Positions 17,599-24,838 of a DNA stretch of 55,395 nt are shown here, piece by piece; the first letter of the stretch is position 1; the number at the start of each line of letters is the position of its first letter. The notes beneath the pieces were generated by a model. The model did no database searches. It was not told the origin of the DNA and worked only from the letters and a program-made list of their open reading frames with translations. The position numbers were made by a program, and so were the translations under genes. Source of the stretch: Eubacteriales bacterium (GTDB lineage: Bacteria; Bacillota; Clostridia; Lachnospirales; Lachnospiraceae); assembly GCA_030524785.1 (NCBI GenBank), contig JAUNFZ010000009.1, positions 1 through 55,395 on the forward strand, in the 5' to 3' direction.

Positions 17599-18468
17599 TT
17601 ATAATCCCTCTGCGATCTCTGTCAGATATTGCCCGTAAGCAGTCTTAAGGAGAGGCTGCGCCAGCTCAAGGAGCTGCTCTTTTGTGATAAATCCTCTTTT
17701 ATAGGCAATCTCCTCAATGCAGGAAATATAAAGTCCCTGGCGCTTCTGAAAAGCTGCCACAAAATCCGCCGCATCCAGAAGCGCATCATGATTTCCCGTA
17801 TCCAGCCAGGCAAATCCACGCCCCAGAGTCTCCACCTGGAGCGTTCCCCTTCTGAGATACTCATTGTTGATACTTGTGATCTCAATCTCACCCCGGGCGC
17901 TGGGCTTTACATTTTTTGCAATTTCCACTACGTCGTTGTCGTAGAAGTAGAGTCCTGGCACCGCATAGTTGCTCTTTGGATGCTCCGGCTTCTCCTCGAT
18001 AGACAAAGCTTTTCCGTTCTCATCAAATTCCACCACGCCATATTCCCTGGGGTCGCGCACATAGTAACCAAAAATCGTAGCGCCCACCTCCCTGGCCGCT
18101 GCTGCCTGCAGCACCCTGGAAAAGCTCTGACCATAGAAAATATTATCTCCCAGCACAAGCGCCACCCTATCGCTTCCTATAAATTCTTCTCCAATCAAAA
18201 ATGCGTCTGCAAGTCCCCTGGGCTGCTCCTGTACCGCATAGGAAAGCGTCAGACCAAGCTGTTCTCCCGTTCCAAGAAGTTCCTCAAACACCGGCAAATC
18301 CCTCGGCGTGGAGATAATCAAAATCTCGCGAATCCCAGCCAGCATCAGCGTAGAAAGCGGATAGTAAATCATCGGTTTATCATAAACCGGCAGAATCTGT
18401 TTGGATACCGCCTTTGTCAGCGGATAAAGCCGCGTGCCGGAACCGCCCGCCAGAATAATTCCCTTCAT
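17599..18468 (-). CDS. rfbA: Glucose-1-phosphate thymidylyltransferase
   Basis: The first step of dTDP-sugar synthesis: glucose-1-phosphate plus dTTP gives dTDP-glucose. The N-terminus [18 protein letters not shown] is the nucleotide-binding signature, followed by [27 protein letters not shown] and the catalytic-region [19 protein letters not shown]. The length of 289 residues is the normal one. The start has GAGGAGAGG just upstream. The product feeds both rhamnose and, through the RfbB product, the Fuc4N branch made by the transaminase at 4460-5596. Confidence 0.97.
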   Translation of the reverse strand: MKGIILAGGSGTRLYPLTKAVSKQILPVYDKPMIYYPLSTLMLAGIREILIISTPRDLPVFEELLGTGEQLGLTLSYAVQEQPRGLADAFLIGEEFIGSDRVALVLGDNIFYGQSFSRVLQAAAAREVGATIFGYYVRDPREYGVVEFDENGKALSIEEKPEHPKSNYAVPGLYFYDNDVVEIAKNVKPSARGEIEITSINNEYLRRGTLQVETLGRGFAWLDTGNHDALLDAADFVAAFQKRQGLYISCIEEIAYKRGFITKEQLLELAQPLLKTAYGQYLTEIAEGL

Positions 18469-18509
18469 ATGCCTCTCCTCCTAAAATTTATCCAAATCCC
18501 GTCGGCAGC

Positions 18510-19592
18510 TTACCTTCCCTCGTACATAGATTCATAATACTTCTGGTAATCGCCGCTGGTCACATTTTTCATCCATTCTTCATTTTCAAAGAACCACTGA
18601 ATCGTCTTTCGGATTCCCTCTGCAAACATTGTCTCCGGCTCCCAGCCGATCTCGCTGCGAATCTTGTCGGGCGCAATTGCATATCGCCTGTCATGGCCCT
18701 TACGGTCCGTCACGTAAGTAATCAGGTTTTCGCTTACCATCTCCTTACGGGGATCGCCTTCCGGCAGCATCTCCTTAAGCGTATCCAGAATAATGTGAAT
18801 GATCTCGATATTCTGCTTCTCATTGTGCCCGCCGATATTGTACGTTTCAAACAGCCTGCCCTTTTCCTGCACCATGTCGATTCCCTTCGCATGGTCCTCC
18901 ACATAGAGCCAGTCCCGGACATTTTTGCCGTCGCCGTATACCGGAAGTTTTTTCCCCTGAAGCGCATTGTTGATGATCAGCGGAATCAGCTTTTCCGGAA
19001 ACTGATAGGGGCCGTAGTTGTTGCTGCAGTTCGTAATATTGGCCGGAAACTTATACGTGTCCATGTAAGACTTCACCAGCATGTCTGAAGACGCCTTGCT
19101 GGCCGAATAAGGACTGTGGGGGTCATAGGGCGTCGTCTCATAGAAATACTCTCCCTCCTTTTCCAGGGAGCCGTACACCTCGTCCGTAGATACGTGCAGA
19201 AACTTCTTATCCTCCTGAAAGCTTCCATCCGGCAGCTCCCAGGCCGCCTTCGCCGCATTCAGCATTACCAGTGTCCCCAGCACATTCGTGCGCACAAACA
19301 CCTCGGGATTCTTGATGCTGCGATCCACATGGCTCTCCGCCGCAAAATGAACCACACGGTCGATATCGTTTTCCTCAAAAATCTTTGTAATGGCCGCGCT
19401 GTCCGTAATGTTTGCTTTCACAAAAGTATAATTTTCGCGTTTCTCCACATCCCGCAGATTCTCCAGGTTTCCCGCGTAGGTCAGGCAGTCCACATTGATA
19501 ATGCGAATCGCATCGCCATACTTTTTAAACATGTAATGAATATAATTGGAGCCAATAAAACCTGCTCCCCCCGTTACCAGATATGTTCTCAT
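18510..19592 (-). CDS. rfbB: dTDP-glucose 4,6-dehydratase
   Basis: The second step of dTDP-sugar synthesis, an NAD-dependent extended SDR enzyme that makes dTDP-4-keto-6-deoxy-glucose. The Rossmann motif is GGAGFIGSNY, the active-site region HVSTDEVYG and YSASKASSD (Tyr and Lys), and NCSNNYGPYQFPEKLIP is diagnostic for RfbB. I place the start at the ATG at 19592 (360 residues) because GGAGGAA lies directly upstream; a longer reading would start with TTG inside that site. Its product is a branch point: to rhamnose by RfbC and RfbD, or to Fuc4N by RffA. Confidence 0.96.
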   Translation of the reverse strand: MRTYLVTGGAGFIGSNYIHYMFKKYGDAIRIINVDCLTYAGNLENLRDVEKRENYTFVKANITDSAAITKIFEENDIDRVVHFAAESHVDRSIKNPEVFVRTNVLGTLVMLNAAKAAWELPDGSFQEDKKFLHVSTDEVYGSLEKEGEYFYETTPYDPHSPYSASKASSDMLVKSYMDTYKFPANITNCSNNYGPYQFPEKLIPLIINNALQGKKLPVYGDGKNVRDWLYVEDHAKGIDMVQEKGRLFETYNIGGHNEKQNIEIIHIILDTLKEMLPEGDPRKEMVSENLITYVTDRKGHDRRYAIAPDKIRSEIGWEPETMFAEGIRKTIQWFFENEEWMKNVTSGDYQKYYESMYEGR

Positions 19593-19624
19593 GTCTCGTT
19601 CCTCCAAAAAGTTTTATTTAATTT

Positions 19625-20566
19625 TTAAAATTCTATTTCATGCAGATATCTTCGCAGCGCATCTTTCCAGTCCGGCAGCGGTTCAAAACCATTCTTCACC
19701 AGCTTGCTCTTGTCAAGTCTGGAATTAAAAGGTCGCTTTGCCTTAGATATTCCATATTCCTCCGTCGTCACAGGAATCACTTTTACCCGATCCTCTCTGT
19801 ATTCCTCATGGCCCATTTCCTCCGCCTGACGGAATATCTCTTTCGTAAACTCGTACCAGCTGATATAACCGCCTTCATTGGTGGCGTGATAATAGCCATA
19901 CTTCTCTGTCTCTATCATGTCCACCAAAAGCCTCGCCAGATCATACGTATACGTGGGAGTACCGATCTGATCGCTCACCACCCGGATCGTATCATACTTT
20001 TTCCCCAGGTTAAGCATAGTTTTAATAAAATTCTTTCCATTCATGCCAAATACCCATGCGATACGTACAATAAAATAATTTTTCAGATTCTCTGCCACAG
20101 CCAGTTCTCCGCCCAATTTGGTCTGCCCATAGACATTAAGCGGCTGGTAGTCCCTGCAGTCCGGCTGCCAGGGTTCTGTGCCCAAACCATTAAACACATA
20201 ATCCGTAGAAATATAAACCATCTTGCAGTCTTTTGCTTTACAGGCCAGCGCAATATTCTCTGTTCCCACAACATTCACCAGATGAACCTTTTCAACCTTG
20301 TCGTCATCCTCCGCCATATCTACAGCCGTCCATGCCGCACAGTGAATTACAGTATCCGGTTTTACCTCCGCAATCACCCTTTCTACAGAGGCTTTGTCCG
20401 TAATATCCAAAGAAACATAGGGCATCGATACCACTGCCGTACCATCGTCTATCCCGCTGTATGCGAGCGCAATATCCGAGCCTACGCCTTCATAACCTCT
20501 TTTTGCCAGTTCATTCATCACGTCGTGCCCCAGCTGTCCGCCTACTCCTGTAACTAAAACTTTCAT
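19625..20566 (-). CDS. rfbD: dTDP-4-dehydrorhamnose reductase
   Basis: The last step of dTDP-L-rhamnose synthesis. The 313-residue SDR protein starts MKVLVTGVGGQLGHDV and has VIHCAAWTAVDMAEDD, YISTDYVFNG and the catalytic YGQTKLGGE, all typical of RfbD/RmlD. The ATG at 20566 has GGTGG at a good distance; a longer frame starting at 20602 has no site. It is the first gene of the left-hand operon, about 80 bases after the predicted transcription start. The gene order D-B-A-C places the last enzyme first. Confidence 0.95.
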   Translation of the reverse strand: MKVLVTGVGGQLGHDVMNELAKRGYEGVGSDIALAYSGIDDGTAVVSMPYVSLDITDKASVERVIAEVKPDTVIHCAAWTAVDMAEDDDKVEKVHLVNVVGTENIALACKAKDCKMVYISTDYVFNGLGTEPWQPDCRDYQPLNVYGQTKLGGELAVAENLKNYFIVRIAWVFGMNGKNFIKTMLNLGKKYDTIRVVSDQIGTPTYTYDLARLLVDMIETEKYGYYHATNEGGYISWYEFTKEIFRQAEEMGHEEYREDRVKVIPVTTEEYGISKAKRPFNSRLDKSKLVKNGFEPLPDWKDALRRYLHEIEF

Positions 20567-20627
20567 ATATCCACCTTTCCAACATTTCCCGCATTTCTGC
20601 ACCCATTCTGCCGAAGGAAGTCATAAT

Positions 20628-20641
20628 TTCCCAGCTGGGAA
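20628..20641. promoter_or_regulatory. Perfect 14-bp palindrome at the rml operon start, candidate operator
   Basis: TTCCCAGCTGGGAA reads the same on both strands. It lies just downstream of the predicted transcription start (around 20644) of the rfbD promoter. With no loop it cannot form a good RNA hairpin, so a dimeric repressor binding DNA is the natural explanation. No regulator gene is in the window. Confidence 0.5.
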
Positions 20642-20650
20642 TGCTCCATG

Positions 20651-20679
20651 ATTATACCATACCGGCACCGGGATTTCAA
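20651..20679 (-). promoter_or_regulatory. Sigma-70-type promoter of the rfbD-rfbB-rfbA-rfbC operon
   Basis: On the minus strand a TTGAAA box (20674-20679) and a perfect TATAAT box (20651-20656) are 17 bases apart. It is the only good promoter seen upstream of rfbD, and the genes from here down to the left edge are closely spaced, so this promoter may drive about 20 kb. Confidence 0.75.
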
Positions 20680-20696
20680 CGTCAATATCAATGGTT

Positions 20697-21098
20697 TTGA
20701 TTTATTTTGGTCAGACCTGACCAGATAAGTAACAAACGTCACAGACTATGACATTCACAGTCTGTGCATGAATTGATTTAGATATTCTTTACTTCTGCGG
20801 TGCATCCGGATTCTTCGATACAAGAGAAGCATATTCCACTTCAAACTGATGGATCGTTTCTGCTTTTGCCGCCTTCTTTAAAAGTCTCTGCAGCAGATTG
20901 ATATCTGTCTCTGATAAAATATGCTCACGAAGGGACTGCGGAACATTGCCCAAGTCCTCAAGAAGTTCGAGTACGGATTCCGCTTTGCCCTGCGTATATT
21001 CATCCTTCAGCATTTCCTCAAGTATCATATACCTTTCCTCCATCTCCCGGCTGGTTTTGATATGTGCTACCGTATCCTGAAGCTGCGACACAAAAGCA
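20697..21098 (-). repeat. Short copy of the Rpn direct repeat
   Basis: This stretch is a second copy of 22931-23405, in the same orientation. It includes the 3' part of the Rpn-type coding sequence and about 90 bases of nearly identical 3' flank. The flank has two inverted repeats: GGTCAG-AC-CTGACC (20709-20722) and CACAGACT...AGTCTGTG (20740-20766, 8-bp stem, 11-base loop). It lacks the 72-base Gly/Ala/Glu repeat part of the long copy. The flank ends next to the rfbD promoter. Confidence 0.85.
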
Positions 21099-21115
21099 TC
21101 TTCATAGTTTTTCAT
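20789..21115 (-). pseudogene. Truncated C-terminal remnant of an Rpn-family nuclease gene
   Basis: The 108-residue frame matches the C-terminal third of the 314-residue protein at 23023-23967 almost residue for residue (SREMEERYMILEEMLKDEY, NVPQSLREHILSETDI, EVEYASLVSKNPDAP) but has no nuclease domain and lacks the 24-residue Gly/Ala/Glu repeat. It begins with an ATG but has only a weak ribosome binding site. It is best read as the leftover of a second element, although a small stand-alone protein could still be made. It is not part of the rml operon: it lies upstream of that promoter, after the SecB-like gene on the same strand. Confidence 0.8.
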
Positions 21116-21170
21116 GCTTCTTTAAAAACAACGAAGGCATATCTTTTCCATAAATAAAGCATCTGATTTT

Positions 21171-21563
21171 TTATTTTGTTTTCGTAAAATCTATCACCGG
21201 AAGATTATATGCCGCATATGGTGATACCGCCGTCAACATAGCTATCACAGAGCGCAAATACCCCAGCAATATCGCTGGCGCATTTTGCTGTAACAATATA
21301 TCTACATCCTTTACATCTTTCTCCCAGCGAAACATAGCTCCTTCAGTCGCTTTAATATAAAATGGATTTGTGCTGTCTTCTGTCCCTACCACAACCGTCA
21401 GTTCTACAATTGCCTCCGAAGAATCAGGTAACTTATTCACATTAATATCGAACCCCACTTTAATATCAACAGGTCCGTCATCTATATTTTTGAATTCTTG
21501 ATTAAGCCGCAATTCTACTCCTACTAATTTTGGATTTTTGAATTGTAAACTACTTTTTTGCAT
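21171..21563 (-). CDS. SecB-like chaperone
   Basis: A 130-residue protein with the features of the SecB family: an N-terminal beta strand region (KLVGVELRLNQEF, VDIKVGFDINVNKL), a middle strand ending VELTVVVG, and the C-terminal helix and tail QQNAPAILLGYLRSVIAML and YNLPVIDF, which corresponds to the LPPINF end of SecB-type proteins. The ATG at 21563 has an excellent GAGGAGG site; a longer reading needs a TTG. Gram-positive genomes lack classical SecB export, so a solitary SecB-like protein next to small genes is more often part of a toxin-antitoxin-chaperone unit. It is the last of three genes on one transcript with the GNAT and unknown proteins. The family call is moderately sure; the TAC role is inference. 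Confidence 0.65.
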   Translation of the reverse strand: MQKSSLQFKNPKLVGVELRLNQEFKNIDDGPVDIKVGFDINVNKLPDSSEAIVELTVVVGTEDSTNPFYIKATEGAMFRWEKDVKDVDILLQQNAPAILLGYLRSVIAMLTAVSPYAAYNLPVIDFTKTK

Positions 21564-21574
21564 TATAATCCTCC

Positions 21575-21979
21575 TCAAGCTGCCGGCTTTGTCATACGTA
21601 CTTCATAATACTGATCTAAATCATAATTATGCTTTCCCGCATAATATTTTTCATCACTCACTGTGTTTTTCTGCATCCTATGCATTTCCTTTTCATAGCG
21701 CACGCATATAGAATCAATTTTTTCGCCATAACATAAACTACCTTTTTTATCCAATTCCGGCAAGCAATCACGCAAGCTCTGTTTATCTTCTAATACCAGC
21801 TCCGGGACTTCAAGCCTTACTGTACCATTTTCTCTATATTCAATACAAACATTTTTCATAGAGCTTATAAAAGCATCTCGCTTAGCTAAGTTATCCCTAT
21901 TAGGATTTAATAATGCACTTATTAAATTTCGTGTTTCATCATCAGATAAATACAAATTGTCATTCTCTACTCTACTCAT
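21575..21979 (-). CDS. Unknown 134-residue protein between GNAT and SecB-like genes
   Basis: I do not recognise this family. The protein is charged, has no membrane segment and no obvious helix-turn-helix or ribbon-helix-helix. It starts MSRVENDNLYLSDDETRNL, has a helical middle and ends with an aromatic tail (NYDLDQYYEVRM). It begins 12 bases after the GNAT gene and ends 11 bases before the SecB-like ATG, so the three are cotranscribed. If the set works as a toxin-antitoxin-chaperone system this would be the candidate antitoxin, with its C-terminal tail as the chaperone-addiction part; that is a guess from position only. Confidence 0.7.
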   Translation of the reverse strand: MSRVENDNLYLSDDETRNLISALLNPNRDNLAKRDAFISSMKNVCIEYRENGTVRLEVPELVLEDKQSLRDCLPELDKKGSLCYGEKIDSICVRYEKEMHRMQKNTVSDEKYYAGKHNYDLDQYYEVRMTKPAA

Positions 21980-21991
21980 GGTACAACCTCA

Positions 21992-22537
21992 CTATATATT
22001 ATCCAGACAACCGCTAACATAGCTATCTACCAGCTCTTTATCCAACAAACAATCCAGATACATTTTTATGGTCGAATCATTATCCTTTTGGTCTTCTTCA
22101 TTAAAAGCAACGAAGCCTATTGATCTATACCATTCATACTTTTCTTTCAACGCATCCAGTGTTATCAAACGTACTGGCCAATTCTGACATAGCTTCATAA
22201 CCTCGGTTATAATGTATTTCAATATCAATCTTCCCAGCCCTTTCCCCTGTTCTCCAACCTGCACAGCTATATACTTAATATGTACAGAAAAGCAATCATT
22301 GCATATATCGCTTTTATAATCAGAAAGACATTCCGGTCCCTGCTCCAAAACAATCTTCATAAACTTAAGCATATAAATTCCAACCACCTGTCCGTTTACT
22401 ATAGCTGTATATCCATAGGCATGTTGCAAAATTGTAGCATAATATGATTCCACAATTAATGCATTTATACTATTATTTCCACAATCAAAACTGTTATTCA
22501 TTTCTCCGCTCAGTTTTGATATTTCTATCATCGCCAT
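21992..22537 (-). CDS. GNAT family N-acetyltransferase
   Basis: A 181-residue acetyltransferase with the acetyl-CoA loop QGKGLG (in VQVGEQGKGLGRLILKY) and a catalytic-type tyrosine in YEWYRSIGF. The N-terminal FDCGNNSIN and VNGQVVGIYML stretches are shared with GNAT toxins of the TacT/AtaT kind, which acetylate aminoacyl-tRNA, but also with harmless relatives, so toxicity is not proven. The ATG at 22537 has AAAGGAG eight bases upstream. It is the first gene of a three-gene unit with an unknown protein and a SecB-like chaperone, and a strong promoter stands about 190 bases upstream. Confidence 0.85.
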   Translation of the reverse strand: MAMIEISKLSGEMNNSFDCGNNSINALIVESYYATILQHAYGYTAIVNGQVVGIYMLKFMKIVLEQGPECLSDYKSDICNDCFSVHIKYIAVQVGEQGKGLGRLILKYIITEVMKLCQNWPVRLITLDALKEKYEWYRSIGFVAFNEEDQKDNDSTIKMYLDCLLDKELVDSYVSGCLDNI

Positions 22538-22701
22538 TCAGGAAGCTCCTTTATGATACTTATACTACACGGTGCAAAAGAAAAAGTCCAACGTTTTTAA
22601 TAAAAATAGAGCACTTTAATCCATCCAAATCAAAAATACAGCAATCCCATATCCAATAAATCCAATCAGCTACAAATATTTCGATTTTTCAATATTGTAT
22701 T

Positions 22702-22796
22702 TCTTCAGTGGGATTCTATAATTTTATGTTATCACGATTTTTTCGTAGTGTCAATTATATTATGTTTCTTTTATTGAATTTTTGTGATGTTTTGAG
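22702..22796 (-). repeat. Leader copy resembling the region upstream of the Rpn gene
   Basis: This stretch matches 23979-24075, the leader of the Rpn gene, over about 95 bases with the same order of blocks (TTTCTTCAG, GATTCTAT, ATCACGATTTTT, TTTCTTTTATT). Here no Rpn coding sequence follows. The rest of the 485-base gap 22538-23022 holds the GNAT ribosome binding site, AT-rich sequence with no gene that I can see, and the 3' flank of the Rpn gene. Confidence 0.7.
22726..22754 (-). promoter_or_regulatory. Sigma-70-type promoter upstream of the GNAT-unknown-SecB unit
   Basis: On the minus strand a perfect TTGACA (22749-22754) and TAACAT (22726-22731) are 17 bases apart. It lies in the copy of the Rpn leader, so the three-gene unit seems to use a promoter from an Rpn element. 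Confidence 0.6.
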
Positions 22797-22930
22797 GCAG
22801 CTCCTCTTGCATCAAAATGTTGCTCAACTCAAGAATCTCTCCCTATACTAAAATCCCCCCTGCCTCACATTACATTTTCCACTCTGTCCATAATAAAAAA
22901 TATAGAATTCCTCTGCTCTAATACAAAATT

Positions 22931-23405
22931 TGATTTATTTTTGGTCAGACCTGACCAGATAAGTAACAAACGTCACAGACTATGACATTCACAGCCTGTG
23001 CATGAATTGATTTAGATATTCTTTACTTCCGCGGTGCATCCGGATTTTTCGATACAAGAGAAGCATATTCCACCTCAAACTGATGAAGCGTTTCTGCTTT
23101 TGCCGCCCTCTTTAAAAGTCTCTGCAGCAGCTCGATATCCGTCTCTGATAAAATATGCTCACGAAGGGACTGCGGAACATTGCCCAGTTCCTCAAGAAGC
23201 TCGAGTACAGATTCCGCTTTTCCTTCTGCACGTCCTGCTATTTCCCCAGCTGCACGTCCAATCAACTCGCCCTCTGCTTTGCCTTCAGCCTTGCCCTGTG
23301 CGTATTCATCCTTCAGCATTTCCTCAAGTATCATATACCTTTCCTCCATCTCCCGGCTGTTCTTTATCCTCCTCACCGTTCGCTGCAGCTGAGACACAAG
23401 GCTGT
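22931..23405 (-). repeat. Long copy of the Rpn direct repeat
   Basis: This is the 3' part of the intact Rpn gene and its flank, repeated at 20697-21098 in the same orientation. The flank again carries GGTCAG-AC-CTGACC (22943-22956) and an 8-bp stem at 22974-23000. In this copy one base of the stem differs, but in minus-strand RNA the change turns a pair into a G-U wobble, so the stem is kept. The two copies flank the GNAT/SecB unit. Confidence 0.85.
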
Positions 23406-23967
23406 CCCCGTACTCCTCTGTGCTCTCCTTCAGTCCTGCCTTTACATACTTCAGGAACTGCACCAGTTCCCGGGGCACTTCCTCAGTATTCTCCCCGGCA
23501 GTACTCAGGATTACCGTATGGTTCCCGTCCCCCAGGGAAAGATTTTCTTCCTCCCGGCATACGTTTTCAAAGGTATAACGGTATTTCTTTGCGTCATAGG
23601 GGTCGTAGTCGCATATGAAGATCACATAGGCATCCGAAAGCTCCCCATAGTCTGTTCCGCTGCGCAGCATCTCCATATCGATCTGGCTATGGTAATACCG
23701 GCTGCGTCTTCCCGGTTGCTGATGCGCTACCTGCATCTCCACATTATAGCGGGTATGATTCTCATCCTTTGCAAAAACATCCAGCCGGACGCCCTTATAC
23801 TCCGGGTGGTACAGTATAGTTTTTTCGTAACTTACCTCTACCCTCTCGATGGCAAAGCCAAGAGCCATCTCGAGGAATCGCCTGCAATTGTCTTCCTCCA
23901 TCATCACAGCAGCAAACATAAAACTGTCTTTTATCGTAAGCTCCTGCAGCCTTTTTCTTCTATTCAT
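23023..23967 (-). CDS. Rpn family nuclease / putative transposase (PD-(D/E)XK)
   Basis: A 314-residue protein of the Rpn (recombination-promoting nuclease) group. The N-terminus LTIKDSFMFAAVM and the nuclease core RLDVFAKDENHTRYNVEMQ, with Asp and Glu-x-Gln in the PD-(D/E)XK pattern, are typical. The middle part (RYYHSQIDMEML, YVIFICDYDPY) also fits. Near residue 225 comes a four-residue-periodic stretch (GKAEGKAEGELIGRAAGEIA) often seen in Clostridia members, followed by a helical C-terminus. GGAGG precedes the ATG at 23967. Family members act on DNA and help RecA-independent recombination. No terminal inverted repeats are visible, so it is not a classic insertion sequence. Confidence 0.88.
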   Translation of the reverse strand: MNRRKRLQELTIKDSFMFAAVMMEEDNCRRFLEMALGFAIERVEVSYEKTILYHPEYKGVRLDVFAKDENHTRYNVEMQVAHQQPGRRSRYYHSQIDMEMLRSGTDYGELSDAYVIFICDYDPYDAKKYRYTFENVCREEENLSLGDGNHTVILSTAGENTEEVPRELVQFLKYVKAGLKESTEEYGDSLVSQLQRTVRRIKNSREMEERYMILEEMLKDEYAQGKAEGKAEGELIGRAAGEIAGRAEGKAESVLELLEELGNVPQSLREHILSETDIELLQRLLKRAAKAETLHQFEVEYASLVSKNPDAPRK

Positions 23968-24003
23968 ATTTCCTCCGTTTCTTCAGAGGAATTCTATGAT
24001 TTT

Positions 24004-24032
24004 ATAGTATCACGATTTTTGCGGGAAGTCAA
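24004..24032 (-). promoter_or_regulatory. Sigma-70-type promoter of the Rpn gene
   Basis: On the minus strand TTGACT (24027-24032) and TACTAT (24004-24009) are 17 bases apart, about 36 bases upstream of the Rpn start. The block is repeated at 22726-22754. Confidence 0.6.
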
Positions 24033-24181
24033 CTTCGTTTTTGTTTCTTTTATTATGTTTTTGTGATGTTGTATTTTCTAAAACACTCTACATTTTTGTA
24101 AAAATGCAGCCAAACTTCCAAAGCTCAGCTTTTGATTCTTAACTTCCTGATTTTTTCTCACTCAAACTCTCGTTTTAAGCA

Positions 24182-24604
24182 TCATTCCCAATCATCTTCC
24201 TCGTCATCCCATTCCGGATATTGTTCTATCGAACCTTTTCCCTTAATCACATTAGGAGTAACCTTTTCTGCTGTTTCTGTTATATTTTGTACTGTAATTG
24301 TAAACATCCAATCATCTCCAAAATCATAGTGAAGGGAAAATTTCTGTTTCACAGTCAGCCCTATTTTATCAAGTTTGACTCTTGTTGAAGGTTCTCCAGC
24401 TTCCGGATACGACTGATAACTGTAATCACCATACATTCTGTTATCCATACAGAATTCATACAGATGCTCATCTATAAAATCAAACGCTGACAGAATTGCC
24501 CCGCACAAATCATCCAGTGAATGTTCACCTGATATTTCCATCACCCGGTAAACCTCCCTTCCTGCCCCTGCCGGATATACCTTCAATGTATACTTATTCT
24601 TCAT
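24182..24604 (-). CDS. Plasmid pRiA4b ORF-3-like protein
   Basis: A 140-residue protein with the family hallmarks YTLKVYPAG near the start, a short helical part (HSLDDLCGAILSAFDF) with HLYEFCMDNRMYGD, the characteristic LHYDFGDDWMFTITV, and an acidic tail ending EWDDEEDDWE. The ATG at 24604 is preferred because GGAGGGGG lies seven bases upstream; the longer frame would start at a TTG. The function of this family is unknown; members are often found on mobile or accessory DNA, which suits this place next to Rpn elements. Confidence 0.82.
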   Translation of the reverse strand: MKNKYTLKVYPAGAGREVYRVMEISGEHSLDDLCGAILSAFDFIDEHLYEFCMDNRMYGDYSYQSYPEAGEPSTRVKLDKIGLTVKQKFSLHYDFGDDWMFTITVQNITETAEKVTPNVIKGKGSIEQYPEWDDEEDDWE

Positions 24605-24777
24605 TATGTGGCCCCCTCCGTATTCTTCCATTTTCAGAAACTCCATGATCTCTTCATACGTTTTGCTGCTCTTTTCTACCGCTTCAAACAACTCTTTTTC
24701 TTTATTTCATCCCTTTTTGCATAAAGGTCTCTCAGTTTCTTCACATCCGCATCATACTTTGCTTTTGATTTTGAAAT
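24605..24777 (-). pseudogene. Decayed, frameshifted coding fragment of a small helical protein
   Basis: Upstream of the pRiA4b gene the minus strand reads SKAKYDADVKKLRDLYAKRD in one frame and, after an A-rich run near 24694-24703, continues ELFEAVEKSSKTYEEIMEFL in another. Together they look like the C-terminal part of a small charged helical protein with a one-base frame change and no start. The rest of the gap to 24838 shows no gene. Confidence 0.4.
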
Positions 24778-24838
24778 CTACTTTATACATTGTACACATG
24801 TCACACACGAAGCCCAACACCAATTTTCATTCATATCA

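Noticed and set aside
17629-18537. Long plus-strand open frame (about 300 codons) opposite rfbA
   Set aside because: It is antisense to a certain rfbA gene, has no family resemblance and no ribosome binding site. Similar long antisense frames opposite other genes (for example 19640-20557 and 862-1662) follow from codon bias.
23023-23967. Rpn gene as a classic insertion sequence
   Set aside because: No terminal inverted repeats or target-site duplications are visible, and the family is now seen as recombination-promoting nucleases. I call it a repeat element with a nuclease gene only.
23155-24066. Long plus-strand open frame opposite the Rpn gene
   Set aside because: Composition is that of an antisense frame and it has no recognisable domain; the Rpn frame on the minus strand is clear.
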